Source: NAK19 sp034434515 | GTDB lineage: Bacteria; Chloroflexota; Anaerolineae; Anaerolineales; UBA4823 | Direction of reading: 5' to 3' | Assembly: GCA_034434515.1 (NCBI GenBank) | Contig: DAOTZA010000097.1 | Span: 1-64,000 of the forward strand | Length of the DNA stretch: 64,000 nt | Shown here: positions 25,834 to 33,750 of the stretch, in pieces | Layout of the letters: each line of letters starts with the position of its first letter | Numbering within the stretch: the stretch's first letter is position 1 | The notes under the pieces: model-generated | Seen by the model: the letters and a program-made list of their open reading frames with translations, nothing else | Database searches by the model: none | What the model was told of the DNA's origin: nothing | Made by a program: the position numbers and the translations under genes

Positions 25834-27826
25834 CGTTAACCGTTCGAGTTCGCTTTCGGGAGCGTTTGCGCGCTTTATGTTCATACATCTTGTGATCGGC
25901 CTGGCTGAAAAGCTGTGCCAGCGGCAGCGGTTGCGTGGCTGTGGCAATGCCATAGGACAGATGTACCGGCATTTGCGGGTGAGAGAGATTATAGCGTTTG
26001 AGGTTTGAGGCTATCCGCCGCGAAAGTTGCTCGGCAATTTGCTCATCCGCACCGGGTAATAACACGGCAAACTCATCGCCGCCAATGCGCGCCACCACAT
26101 CCTGGGCGCGGAAGGAGGCGCGTAGGATTTCGGCCGCGCTGCGCAGCAAATCGTCACCGGCGCTATGCCCGAATTCGTCGTTAATGCGCTTCAAGCCATC
26201 CACATCGGCAACCAGGATGCTGATGGGAAGAGTGCTCTTTTTCTCCAGTTGGGCGAGGGTCTCTTCAAAGTAAGCCCGGTTGTACAGGCCGGTTAACACA
26301 TCGTGGCTGCTAAGATATTCCAGCTTTTGCTCTTTTTGTTTGCGGTCGCTCAGATCGACATACATGGCATAACCACCGACAATTTCCTCGCCCACCTGGA
26401 TTGGGGCTGCGCACACCTGAACGGGCACCAGACTGTGATCTTTCCGCATGCGCACGGTTTCTTTATCAATGGTTGCGCCTGAAAAGACGGCCAGAGAAAG
26501 CCCCCTGGCTTCCTCAACTCGTTCGGGGGGGATGATCAGGTCATTGATGTACTGACCGATGACTTCATCCTGCGTATAACCGAACAGACTCTCGAAAGCC
26601 CGGTTTACCCGCACCAAGCGGTCTTGCGTATCCAGCATCGCAATGGCAACGGGAGTGTTTTCGAACAACTGCTGGAATAAGTGGCGTTGTTTTTCTATCT
26701 CGCGTTCTACCTGCTTGCGGGCAGTGATATCCATCAGGGTGACCAGTACACTGCGAAAAGCTTCTCTATCCTCGGGCGGTGGAAAGGTAATGCTCACCAG
26801 AACATCAATGCGCTTGCCTTGTAAAGTACAGTTGACCGTTTCGCTGGCAAAATAGGTCTTGCCGGCCGCAATCGCCAGAATTTCCTCTTTCAGGACACTC
26901 AAGGCATCTGCGGGGATGATCTTGGCGAGGTTATCCAGTAATTGCGCTTTGTTTTGGGCGCCGAACATCCGCACCGTGGTGTTATTTACATCCCGCACGC
27001 GGATTTTTTGAGCCGCCAGGTGCAGGAATTGAGGGTGTTCATCAAGATAGCGTTCAAAATCGGTGATGCCTTGTTGGCGAAGCTCTTCAATGGCTGCCTT
27101 GACGGCTGAGAAATCTTCCTCCCAAATGGAGACCGCCGCAGTTTCAAAAATGTTGCGGTAGCGGGCTTCGCTGGCGCGCAGCGCTCGTTCGATCTCTTCA
27201 CGCTTGCCCAGGTCACGGTAGATGCCCACGGTGGCGACGACCTTGCCGTCAACCCGGCGATTGCTGATCGAACCCTCTACGTCAATGCGCCGCTGGTCTT
27301 TCGTGAGAAAGGTAGCGTTGACGATTGCTACCTGCTCACCCTGCAGGATGCGTTGAAATAACGCCAGGCAATGCTCTCGGCATTCAGGGGCGAGGATGTC
27401 GATCAGGTTTAGCTGTTGGACTTCCTCTGTCGAATAGCCCAGCGTTTCTCGCCAGGCTCGATTCACGAAAAGAAAACGCCCTTCGGTATCAACCGATTGG
27501 ATCAGGTCGGAGGCATTTTCAAACAGTTCTCTAAAGTGGGCTTCGCTTTCTTGCAAGGCGATTTCAGTCTGCCTTTGCGCAGTGATGTCACGGGCGATGC
27601 CGCAAATGCCGCTGATCCTGCCCTGCGGATCGCGTATGGGGGTTTTAACGACGCTAAACACATGCAGTTGCCCCTGCACCTCAAAGCAATCCTCGCCCCT
27701 GTAGTTCTCGCCCCTTAAGACCTGTTGATCGGTTTGCTGAATTGGTTGCGCGGTTGCCTCGCCAAAAAGTTCTGCATCACTTTTTCCCAGAATTTCTAGC
27801 TTTGACAGCCCCAAGAGGCGTTCCAT
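25826..27826 (-). CDS. Multi-PAS diguanylate cyclase, 5' end disrupted
   Basis: The product contains part of a PAS domain at its N terminus, three further PAS domains (about 95-215, 220-345 and 375-490) and a GGDEF domain (about 500-650). The GGDEF domain has an intact RIGGDEF active site and an RxxD (RAQD) inhibitory site five residues before it, so it should make cyclic di-GMP. No membrane segment is visible. The first PAS is cut: in-frame codons continue upstream of the first ATG as PAS sequence (HAIFESAQDAIFIKDASL) until a TAG at 27926-27928. A short open frame from 27978 would join it if two bases were removed near 27921-27930. The gene is therefore frameshifted or uses a later start. 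Confidence 0.75.
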   Translation of the reverse strand: MERLLGLSKLEILGKSDAELFGEATAQPIQQTDQQVLRGENYRGEDCFEVQGQLHVFSVVKTPIRDPQGRISGICGIARDITAQRQTEIALQESEAHFRELFENASDLIQSVDTEGRFLFVNRAWRETLGYSTEEVQQLNLIDILAPECREHCLALFQRILQGEQVAIVNATFLTKDQRRIDVEGSISNRRVDGKVVATVGIYRDLGKREEIERALRASEARYRNIFETAAVSIWEEDFSAVKAAIEELRQQGITDFERYLDEHPQFLHLAAQKIRVRDVNNTTVRMFGAQNKAQLLDNLAKIIPADALSVLKEEILAIAAGKTYFASETVNCTLQGKRIDVLVSITFPPPEDREAFRSVLVTLMDITARKQVEREIEKQRHLFQQLFENTPVAIAMLDTQDRLVRVNRAFESLFGYTQDEVIGQYINDLIIPPERVEEARGLSLAVFSGATIDKETVRMRKDHSLVPVQVCAAPIQVGEEIVGGYAMYVDLSDRKQKEQKLEYLSSHDVLTGLYNRAYFEETLAQLEKKSTLPISILVADVDGLKRINDEFGHSAGDDLLRSAAEILRASFRAQDVVARIGGDEFAVLLPGADEQIAEQLSRRIASNLKRYNLSHPQMPVHLSYGIATATQPLPLAQLFSQADHKMYEHKARKRSRKRTRTVNDG

Positions 27827-27929
27827 GGCAGCATTGACCTGGATATAGCGCAGGGAAGCATCCTTGATGAAGATGGCATCCTGGGCGCTTTCAAAGATGG
27901 CATGGAAGATAATGTCCTCGTCTATCTAT

Positions 27930-28397
27930 AGCCTCCGAGGGTGGTTTTTGGCTTATCAAGGGGATCGGGTTCACTCATCGGGTAGCAGACGGGTACCTTT
28001 GTTTTTTCTATTAAACAGTATACAACAAAATACCCCGATTCATGTCTTTACAAAATGGTTAGGAGATTCTGCTGAAGATGTCGGGAAGCGAAAAGATTTT
28101 TGCCCGCAAAAAGCAGGTTTGCCATTGCTAATCCTGCATGCTTAATGAATCCACGAATAGAGGCGTATAAACACAAAGTTTTCCCCGAATGGACGCAAAT
28201 GAACACAAATATACGCATGCATTCGCGTTTATTCGCGGTTAATTCCTCGCTCAAGGCTCTTGATGGCAGGCAACTCTGGTGCTTTCCGCTATTCTCTGAC
28301 CATCATTTTAGGTGAACTTGGCAAAACGCCTGGCGTTGCCCACGGTTGACTTGCGCAGAGCTGACATCAAACCAATATCGATGGTACACTTGCCGCA
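27930..28397. other. Noncoding stretch with repeat fragments
   Basis: No credible gene is visible in these 468 bases beyond the possible N-terminal codons near 27978. The part around 28185-28245 contains GCAAATGAACAC and GCGTTTATTCGCGG, fragments shared with the region 42111-42170, marking a second dispersed short repeat family. Confidence 0.6.
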
Positions 28398-28823
28398 ATG
28401 ATCTGGATTGCTCCCCATATCTCGATTGAAGAAAAAGACCTGCAATGGGACTTTGTGCGCGCCACCGGTCCAGGTGGGCAAAATGTCAATAAAGTATCCA
28501 CTGCTGTTCAGCTACGCTTAAATGTGCTTCACAATGAAAGAATTCCACCAGAGGTAAAAGAACGCTTACAACACCTGGCTGGTAAACGGATCAATGCCAA
28601 TGGAGAGCTGGTCATCCAGGCTCAACGCTACCGCACGCAGGAACAAAACCGACAGGATGCGCTACAGCGCTTGATCTTTCTACTTCAAAAGGCTGCCCAA
28701 AAGCCCAAACCGCGTCGCCCTACCCAACCTCCCCCGGCCGCCCGCCAAGCACGGTTGGACGCCAAGCGACACCGCAGTCAGATCAAAGCCCTGCGCCAGA
28801 AGCGAGATTTGGAGGTCGATTGA
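28398..28823 (+). CDS. arfB: Alternative ribosome-rescue factor ArfB (GGQ hydrolase)
   Basis: This 141-residue protein is a one-domain class I release-factor homologue. It has the catalytic GGQ in RATGPGGQNVNKV and a basic tail rich in Lys, Arg, Gln and Pro (KPKPRRPTQPPPAARQ) that enters the empty mRNA channel. It releases peptides from stalled ribosomes without a stop codon. Size and motif placement match ArfB/YaeJ. It is a single-gene unit converging with the membrane gene at 28944. Confidence 0.93.
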   Translation: MIWIAPHISIEEKDLQWDFVRATGPGGQNVNKVSTAVQLRLNVLHNERIPPEVKERLQHLAGKRINANGELVIQAQRYRTQEQNRQDALQRLIFLLQKAAQKPKPRRPTQPPPAARQARLDAKRHRSQIKALRQKRDLEVD

Positions 28824-28943
28824 ACGTTTAGGGAAAAATTTGCCGCCTTTGCCGCCGAATGCCGGGCAATCGTTGCTGCAAACTGAATTTTTCTTCCAGG
28901 AGGGTTGCAAAACCGCCCAGGCAAAGCAAAGCGCCTAGAGAGT

Positions 28944-29549
28944 TTAACGCCAGTTGAACCCCAACACATACACCACAGTGATCACCAGGAAGAGGAGTGG
29001 GAAAGCTCTGATTAGCTTCTCCTGGCTGAAAACTTTCGATCCCATGCGCAAGAAGGAGAGAATCACTCCCATCAGACCGATCAACGCTCCCCCGAGGCTG
29101 ACCATCAAGAAGCCGACCCCGCTGCGCTGAGTAGCTACCATGCCTAATGGCAGCAGAAAGATCGTCAGCCCGGCTACGCCATGCACTAGGGCAAGGATCA
29201 GGATAGCCATTTGGCGGGGTGTGTTGGTAAAGCGGGTCAACCCAATCGCCAGGAAGCCGAGGATGGCATACGTCATGTAAAAGTTACGCCATTCGGGGAG
29301 ATATTCCCACACCATCCCACAGGCTAAGCTCAAGGGGATGAGGGTCGCAACAACCACGACAATCGGGCTTTGTAGAACCTCCAAACCGAGAATCAGGATG
29401 AGTAAGCCCGAGACCAGTAACGCCCCAAAACCAATGGTATAAGCTAGCATTGGGATGCTTCCCAAACCCTCGACTCCGAAAGCAACCTGGTAGGAAGCGA
29501 GGAGAGCGGTCATCAAGAATAGTAGCCGATCGAATGGTGAGACTTTCAT
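28944..29549 (-). CDS. Hydrophobic membrane protein of unknown function
   Basis: From the ATG at 29549 (overlapping the prenyltransferase stop as ATGA) the protein has 201 residues and about six membrane helices with little charged sequence. I recognise no family motif. Tight coupling to the haem O synthase-like gene suggests a role in haem or cytochrome assembly, but that is inference from position only. A longer reading with upstream starts is a shadow of the prenyltransferase. Confidence 0.7.
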   Translation of the reverse strand: MKVSPFDRLLFLMTALLASYQVAFGVEGLGSIPMLAYTIGFGALLVSGLLILILGLEVLQSPIVVVVATLIPLSLACGMVWEYLPEWRNFYMTYAILGFLAIGLTRFTNTPRQMAILILALVHGVAGLTIFLLPLGMVATQRSGVGFLMVSLGGALIGLMGVILSFLRMGSKVFSQEKLIRAFPLLFLVITVVYVLGFNWR

Positions 29550-30424
29550 TGAATAGACAACAAAATCATCGAGGCGAGCATATAGAGCGAGGCGTATTTG
29601 AACAAGCCAAAGTTCACCCGTTCGTTGGGTCGCACGAGACTGCCAAGGGCAAGGAGAAGCAAGCCGGTGGATAGGACAACCAGCAAACGGACAAAACCCC
29701 ATTGGACTCCAATCAGAAGGCTGGCTGTAGCGATGGCAAGGGCTGCCAGCACACTTGAAGCCGCAATGGTGGCGCGGGTAACCGGGAAGCCGTAGCAAGA
29801 AGGAAAAGTGGGCACGCCGGCATTCTGATAATCCGCGTAAAAGCGCATGGCGAAGGTAAGAATGTGGGTGGGAATCCAGAACAGCACCGAGAGGGTGAGC
29901 AAAAATCCAATCAGATCGATCGCGCCGACCCCCAGGACGCGCCCAGCCAGAATCGGCATTCCTCCGGCGATGCCGCCCCACACAATACTCCAACATGTGC
30001 GCCGTTTGAGCCAGATGGTATAGACAACCACATCGAAAAACCAACCGGCAAAGACGACCAGGGCATAGAGCGGAGAGAGCAATGCTGACCAGCCAAGTCC
30101 AATCACCGAGAGAATCAAGCCTAACCTTACGGTCTCTTGAGAGGAGAGTTCACCGCTGGGCAGAGGGCGTTTTTGCGTGCGTCCCATCCTGGCGTCGATA
30201 TCCCGATCCCACCACATGTTCAGAACCGTTGAGCCGCTGATAGCCAGAAAGAGACTGCCACTCAACCCGAGCAGGGTGGGGAGGTGAAAGATCGGACAGC
30301 GGGCGCTCATATAGCCGGCCAGACCGGTCGCCAGCAAGAGAAAGGTCTGCAAGCTCTTAATCAAAGGCCAGTAAAGTCGTAGTTTTCGCTTGATGGTTTG
30401 CATCCAACTTGAGCCGCGGTTCAT
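29546..30424 (-). CDS. ctaB: UbiA-family prenyltransferase, haem O synthase-like
   Basis: The 292-residue membrane protein has the UbiA Mg-diphosphate motif NMWWDRDIDARMGRTQKRPL (N-x3-D-x3-D followed by RTxxRPLP) and the CtaB-type second region FFDVVVYTIWLKRRTCWS, then WGGIAGGMPILAG. It should farnesylate haem b to haem O for a haem-copper oxidase. No oxidase genes lie in this window. I start at 30424, where GAGG is six bases upstream, rather than at the ATG four codons before. Another UbiA substrate cannot be excluded. Confidence 0.85.
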   Translation of the reverse strand: MNRGSSWMQTIKRKLRLYWPLIKSLQTFLLLATGLAGYMSARCPIFHLPTLLGLSGSLFLAISGSTVLNMWWDRDIDARMGRTQKRPLPSGELSSQETVRLGLILSVIGLGWSALLSPLYALVVFAGWFFDVVVYTIWLKRRTCWSIVWGGIAGGMPILAGRVLGVGAIDLIGFLLTLSVLFWIPTHILTFAMRFYADYQNAGVPTFPSCYGFPVTRATIAASSVLAALAIATASLLIGVQWGFVRLLVVLSTGLLLLALGSLVRPNERVNFGLFKYASLYMLASMILLSIQ

Positions 30425-30588
30425 TTTTTTCCTCATGCGGGTAGAAATGTTTTGGGATCGCCAAAAATCTTTCCAGAGCCCATCAAATTATACATCACTG
30501 TGGTAGACGTGCGCAACGAAAACCGACTTGAGGTTGCCTCGGCGCCTCTGGCAGCGTGTGTGCTATAATTCTCCGTGAGCGCTTTGCC

Positions 30589-30657
30589 GTCCAACACGAG
30601 CTTGCATCTTTTTCCGCTCCGCGTCGCGCTGGCGGCTCCACCGCAATTCGGTTGGGT
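30589..30657 (+). repeat. attC-like inverted repeat, copy 1
   Basis: A 69-base element is bounded by GTCCAAC (fits RYYYAAC) and GTTGGGT (fits GTTRRRY). Inside them, ACGAGCTTGC is complementary to GCAATTCG except for extra unpaired bases on one side, and a GC-rich inner hairpin follows. This is the layout of integron attC sites. It is nearly identical to 31297-31365. A TATAAT box (30564-30569) lies 20 bases upstream in both copies. Confidence 0.55.
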
Positions 30658-30705
30658 AGTGTAGTAAGTGAGAAGTATTTGTTCTGCAGATAGGAGAAGC
30701 AAACG

Positions 30706-30930
30706 ATGACTCATCTCACAGTTGCAGATTTGACGGTTGACGAGTTAAGGACGCTTATCCGCGAAGTTGTTATCCAAACCTTCTTGGAAATGTTTGGCGA
30801 TCCCGATGAAGGGTTGGAGTTAAGTGACGAATTCATTCTAGAACTCCAGCGCGCTTTAACCACCGATGAGGCGGGGAGCATCCATATACCTGCTCACGAA
30901 GTTGCGGCGAAACTCGGGTTGACTTGGTAA
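30706..30930 (+). CDS. Antitoxin of a RelE-type module
   Basis: This small acidic protein (74 residues, starting MTHLTVADLTVDELRTLIRE) has a C-terminal half with ALTTDEAGSIHIPAHEVAAK. It lies five bases before a RelE-type toxin, the standard antitoxin-toxin order. AGGAG lies about ten bases before the ATG. It probably neutralises the toxin and may repress the operon; no DNA-binding fold is obvious. It is the first gene of the first putative cassette. Confidence 0.75.
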   Translation: MTHLTVADLTVDELRTLIREVVIQTFLEMFGDPDEGLELSDEFILELQRALTTDEAGSIHIPAHEVAAKLGLTW

Positions 30931-30934
30931 CATT

Positions 30935-31204
30935 GTGTTCCACGTAGACTTTACCCCTGTAGCGGAGAGTGATCTAGCGCGTTTAGACAAGTCTGTCGCA
31001 CAGCGCATTTTGAAAAAGTTGCGTTGGTTAGCAGAAAACTTTGAGACCATAACACCCGAGACGCTAACAGGGCCATGGCAAAGGGTGTTGAAACTACGTG
31101 TCGGTGATTATCGAGTGTTGTATAACTGCGATAGGGAGAAAAAGAAGATTCTTGTCTACTTCATCAGACATCGTCGTGAGATTTATAAGCAAAGCGCTGG
31201 CTAA
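30935..31204 (+). CDS. relE: RelE/ParE-family toxin
   Basis: The 89-residue protein uses a GTG start. It has the RelE/ParE fold pattern FTPVAESDLARLDKSVAQRI, then LTGPWQRVLKLRVGDYRVLY and a C-terminal IRHRREIYK. The basic residues and tyrosine near the end match RelE ribosome-dependent mRNA cleavage. It is paired with the antitoxin just upstream. The attC-like repeat at 31297 follows, so the pair sits between two such repeats. Confidence 0.85.
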   Translation: MFHVDFTPVAESDLARLDKSVAQRILKKLRWLAENFETITPETLTGPWQRVLKLRVGDYRVLYNCDREKKKILVYFIRHRREIYKQSAG

Positions 31205-31263
31205 CCTGCGCTTCGATCTGACCGCTTTTATTTTAGCAGTTCAAGTGTGGGCTGATGGGCAGC
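31190..31263 (+). repeat. 74-bp repeat following the RelE gene
   Basis: This sequence starts inside the end of the relE gene (CAAAGCGCTGGCTAACCTGC) and continues to GGGCTGATGGGCAGC. It is about 80 percent identical to 32024-32097. Both contain GCTAAC at one end, GTGTGGGCT near the other and complementary CTTC/GAAG-type arms, so they look like degenerate versions of the same attC-like design. Confidence 0.65.
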
Positions 31264-31296
31264 GTGTGTGCTATAATTTTCCGGTGAGCGATTGTC

Positions 31297-31365
31297 GTCC
31301 AACACGAGCTTGCATCTGTTTCCGCTCCGCGCCGCGTTGGCGGCTCCACCGCAATTCGGTTGGGT
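31297..31365 (+). repeat. attC-like inverted repeat, copy 2
   Basis: This copy has the same ends (GTCCAAC and GTTGGGT) and the same inner stem as 30589-30657, differing at a handful of positions. The spacing between copies, 708 bases, spans exactly one antitoxin-toxin pair, as expected for a gene cassette. Confidence 0.55.
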
Positions 31366-31404
31366 AGCCTTTATAGAGTACTTCTTGCGAGGAAGTTTGA
31401 GAAA

Positions 31405-31629
31405 ATGTTACAAGTTAGTGTGGAAGAAGCGAAGTCACGTTTGCTTGAGTTGGTGAATGCCGTGCTAAAGGGCGAAACAGTCGTTATTTTCAACGATTTT
31501 CAGGAAGCTGTGCAACTGGTACCCGTTATTGCACCGACATGCCGCCAATTTGGGAGTGCAAAAGGACTTGTAGTTATATGCGAGGATTTTGATGCTCCTC
31601 TTGCCGACTTCAACGCCTATATGCCATGA
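31405..31629 (+). CDS. Phd/YefM-type antitoxin
   Basis: From the ATG at 31405 (AGGAAG upstream) the protein has 74 residues and begins MLQVSVEEAKSRLLELVNAV. It continues with the Phd-type strand GETVVIFNDFQEAVQLVPV. It should bind and neutralise the VapC toxin whose ATG overlaps its stop by four bases. Earlier in-frame starts run into the attC-like repeat and are less likely. Confidence 0.82.
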   Translation: MLQVSVEEAKSRLLELVNAVLKGETVVIFNDFQEAVQLVPVIAPTCRQFGSAKGLVVICEDFDAPLADFNAYMP

Positions 31630-32012
31630 GGCTATTGCTGGACACTCACAGTTTCTTGTGGTTTATTAGTGGGGATGAACGTCTCAGTTCAACCGCGCGA
31701 ACGTTGATTGAAGATGTCCATAATGACGTTTTCTTGAGTGTTGCCAGCCTGTGGGAGATGGCCATTAAAATCAGTTTGGGTAGACTCCGACTGGCACAAC
31801 CCTTTGAGGCCTTTATTTCTCAGCAAATCAGTCTGAATCGTATCGGTTTGCTTGGTATAACCATCAGCCATACAGCCCAAGTAGCTATTCTTCCGTTTCA
31901 TCATCATGATCCATTTGATAGGCTGCTGATTGCCCAATCTATTGTCGAGCAGATGCCAATGGTGAGCCGCGACCCCGAATTTGATACTTACGGTATCACG
32001 CGGCTGTGGTAG
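31626..32012 (+). CDS. vapC: VapC-type PIN-domain toxin
   Basis: The 128-residue PIN-domain ribonuclease has the conserved acidic residues: Asp in RLLLDTHSFLWF, Glu in SVASLWEMAIKISLG, and Asp residues in HHDPFDRLLIAQS. It should cleave RNA with Mg or Mn when not bound by its antitoxin. It is coupled to the antitoxin by ATGA. The second 74-bp repeat follows its stop by 11 bases. Confidence 0.9.
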   Translation: MRLLLDTHSFLWFISGDERLSSTARTLIEDVHNDVFLSVASLWEMAIKISLGRLRLAQPFEAFISQQISLNRIGLLGITISHTAQVAILPFHHHDPFDRLLIAQSIVEQMPMVSRDPEFDTYGITRLW

Positions 32013-32023
32013 CCGTTCACTGG

Positions 32024-32097
32024 CAAAGCGCTGGCTAACCTGCACTTCGAGCTGGCTATTTTAATTGCAGTGGCTGAAGTGTGGGCTATTGGGCAGC
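32024..32097 (+). repeat. 74-bp repeat following the VapC gene
   Basis: This is a second copy of the 31190-31263 repeat (CAAAGCGCTGGCTAACCTGC to GGGCAGC). CACTTC-G-AGC can pair with GCTGAAGTG, leaving one extrahelical G as in attC sites. No copy of the 69-base element follows it. Confidence 0.65.
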
Positions 32098-32165
32098 ATT
32101 ACAGGGGGACATTGAGGGTTAGATAGCATCGGATTACCGTGGTAGAATTTAGTTGGAGTGGGAAT

Positions 32166-32471
32166 ATGGATACAAAGATACAAAAGATACACGCAGATTT
32201 GATAAAGTCTATTGCAGAACTTGCTGCCACCATGCCGCTGGCGCGCACGGTGCAACTCTATCAGTTTGCACTCTTTCTCAAGACACATCCGTTGCCAACT
32301 GAAGAAACCTTTGAAGAAATTGCGGCGGATGAAGCAATATGGGATACACAATTTGCGGCAACCGCCGATGATAAGCTAGCAGCGCTGGTTGCGGCAGTTG
32401 AAAGTGAGATTAACGAAGGTATAGTCTTATCGATGTTCGATGAACATGGCGAATTCATCGAGCATCTATGA
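32166..32471 (+). CDS. Putative antitoxin of a broken RelE-type module
   Basis: From the ATG at 32166 (GGAG seven bases upstream) the acidic protein has 101 residues, with an N-terminal helical part and a C-terminal DDKLAALVAAVESEINEG segment. Its stop overlaps the ATG of the following toxin frame (ATGA). It matches small antitoxin-like proteins found before RelE-type toxins, but no characterised family is evident. Because the partner toxin is interrupted, it may be a free-standing remnant. Confidence 0.65.
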   Translation: MDTKIQKIHADLIKSIAELAATMPLARTVQLYQFALFLKTHPLPTEETFEEIAADEAIWDTQFAATADDKLAALVAAVESEINEGIVLSMFDEHGEFIEHL

Positions 32472-32731
32472 AATCGCAGACTACCCTGTCATTCTGACAA
32501 TATTACTGGGATTTGCTGCCGGAAATCCGCCAGCGAGCACGCCAAGCCTACAAGCTATGGCGAGATAATCCAGCCCATCCAAGCCTTTTCTTTAAGCGAG
32601 TAAAAGAAAGCCAACCGATTTACTCGGTGCGTATTGGTTTGGGATATAGAGCGCTCGGATTGCTGAAAGGCGATACGGTAACATGGTTTTGGATTGGACC
32701 ACATCATGAGTATGAACGGCTCTTAAGGTGA
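32468..32731 (+). pseudogene. RelE/HigB-like toxin with in-frame TGA at codon 10
   Basis: The frame starts at the ATG overlapping the antitoxin stop and reads MKSQTTLSF, then TGA (32495-32497), then QYYWDLLPEIRQRARQAY and YSVRIGLGYRALG in the same frame. Relatives carry an aromatic residue around the stop, so a TGG to TGA change is likely. Everything after it is intact, including LWRDNPAHPSLFFKRV and WFWIGPHHEYERLL. Translation could only resume at the TTG at 32513, giving 72 residues without the N-terminal helix. It is best read as an inactivated toxin. Confidence 0.75.
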
Positions 32732-32853
32732 AAACTGGCAAATCTATACCGTATCACCCCCCAAGAACTTTGAGCTGACCGCAACACTCGCTGTCCCCAC
32801 CGGGTCTTAGGCGCAGTTTGTCAATCAGCCTCGTGCGTCGTGCTCAGTGCGAA

Positions 32854-32882
32854 TTCAAGTCATGATAAAAAACTGGTATAAT
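32854..32882 (+). promoter_or_regulatory. Promoter of tRNA-Ser
   Basis: TTCAAG and TATAAT are separated by 17 bases and lie 44 bases upstream of the tRNA-Ser gene. Confidence 0.6.
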
Positions 32883-32925
32883 ACACCATAAGAGAGCAAG
32901 GCGTATTGCCGCAAGAATAAATTTC

Positions 32926-33012
32926 GGAGAGGTAGCGTAGTCTGGCCTAACGCGCGCGCCTGGAGAGCGCGTGAGCCGCAAGGCTCCGTGGGTTCGAATC
33001 CCACCCTCTCCG
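32926..33012 (+). tRNA. tRNA-Ser (anticodon GGA)
   Basis: The 87-base gene has acceptor stem GGAGAGG/CCTCTCC, anticodon loop CTGGAGA, a long variable arm (GAGCC-GCAA-GGCTC) as in class II tRNAs, and a T arm with GTTCGAATC. Anticodon GGA reads TCC and TCT serine codons. CCA is not encoded. It lies between toxin-antitoxin genes, a position that often marks integration-prone DNA. Confidence 0.95.
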
Positions 33013-33065
33013 CTCTTTTCTCAAGTGAAGTGCTTTTTTGGTATTGAGTTGTCAGAGAGGTAGAA

Positions 33066-33278
33066 ATGAGCAATCCGATTGTTTCTACTCCGTTCCGATT
33101 GACCTTGGTGATCGAAAGGGTAGAAGATGGTAGCTATTTGGCAACCAGTCCCTCCCTCGACGGTTTTCTGGTTCAGGCAGATACACTTGAGGAGGTGATC
33201 AAGCTAGCCCCTGGGGTTGCCAGAGCCTTGTTAAAGGCAATGAAGGAAAAGGGGGTTGTCATCAACATCGCATCATAA
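33066..33278 (+). CDS. HicB-like antitoxin, orphan
   Basis: This 70-residue protein has the HicB N-terminal pattern FRLTLVIERVEDGSYLATSP, then GFLVQADTLEEVIK and a helix ending VARALLKAMKEKG. It lacks the C-terminal DNA-binding domain of long HicB proteins and no HicA toxin is adjacent. It probably belongs to the short UPF0150/HicB group. It follows tRNA-Ser by 53 bases, next to the toxin-antitoxin run. Confidence 0.75.
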   Translation: MSNPIVSTPFRLTLVIERVEDGSYLATSPSLDGFLVQADTLEEVIKLAPGVARALLKAMKEKGVVINIAS

Positions 33279-33282
33279 CTGC

Positions 33283-33681
33283 CTACTCAAAAACCAGCAG
33301 CATCCCGGCGGTCATCAGAGCCCGCGCCGTCAGGACAGATAAGACCAAAAAGACAGCCCCGTAGATGACCATGTCGCGGCGCTCTTGATTGCCGCGAGTA
33401 TAAGCGAAAGCAGCCGGCAAAACCAGAGCGCTAACAATCCCATACAGCACATGCACTGGACGTGCCAGGCGATATTCGCTGAAAAAGTATAAATACACTC
33501 CCAATGCCCCCTGGAGCAAAATCAAGATCTCGGCAATCACAATCGCTCCCCAATAATTGCTGTCCACGCCGCGCTTTTTGATCACCCGCCAAAGACCCCA
33601 CAGGGTCATAATCGCCGCGTAATAAAAAGCGGTGTTCCCCAAACGCATATGAATTTCCCAAATCAGTTCCTGGAGTGCCAT
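33283..33681 (-). CDS. Small four-helix membrane protein
   Basis: The protein has 132 residues from the ATG at 33681, with about four membrane helices. His in MRLGN-adjacent and RLARPVHVLYG positions recalls haem-binding membrane proteins such as COX15-like or b561-like folds, but no family is certain. It is a single-gene unit converging with the HicB-like gene (four bases apart), upstream of the cytochrome bc operon on the other strand. Confidence 0.65.
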   Translation of the reverse strand: MALQELIWEIHMRLGNTAFYYAAIMTLWGLWRVIKKRGVDSNYWGAIVIAEILILLQGALGVYLYFFSEYRLARPVHVLYGIVSALVLPAAFAYTRGNQERRDMVIYGAVFLVLSVLTARALMTAGMLLVFE

Positions 33682-33750
33682 CAATCCTAATCCTTGCCGG
33701 TAGAGATTCTTATGGTGGCGCCTGATATCGCCACGCCCAAAGGATACCAC

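Noticed and set aside
25573..25953. Complete HD-GYP phosphodiesterase
   Set aside because: The HD and GYP motifs are missing; only the last 60 residues of the domain remain.
28048..28254. Small minus-strand protein
   Set aside because: It lies in A/T-rich repeat fragments, has no ribosome-binding site and shows no recognisable domain.
29550..30044. Long N-terminal extension of the membrane protein at 28944-29549
   Set aside because: It is an out-of-frame reading of the prenyltransferase gene and is rich in His, Arg, Ser and Pro; the ATGA overlap gives a natural start.
32495..32497. TGA as a selenocysteine codon in the toxin
   Set aside because: No SECIS-like hairpin directly follows, and RelE-type toxins have no selenocysteine; an aromatic residue is expected nearby.
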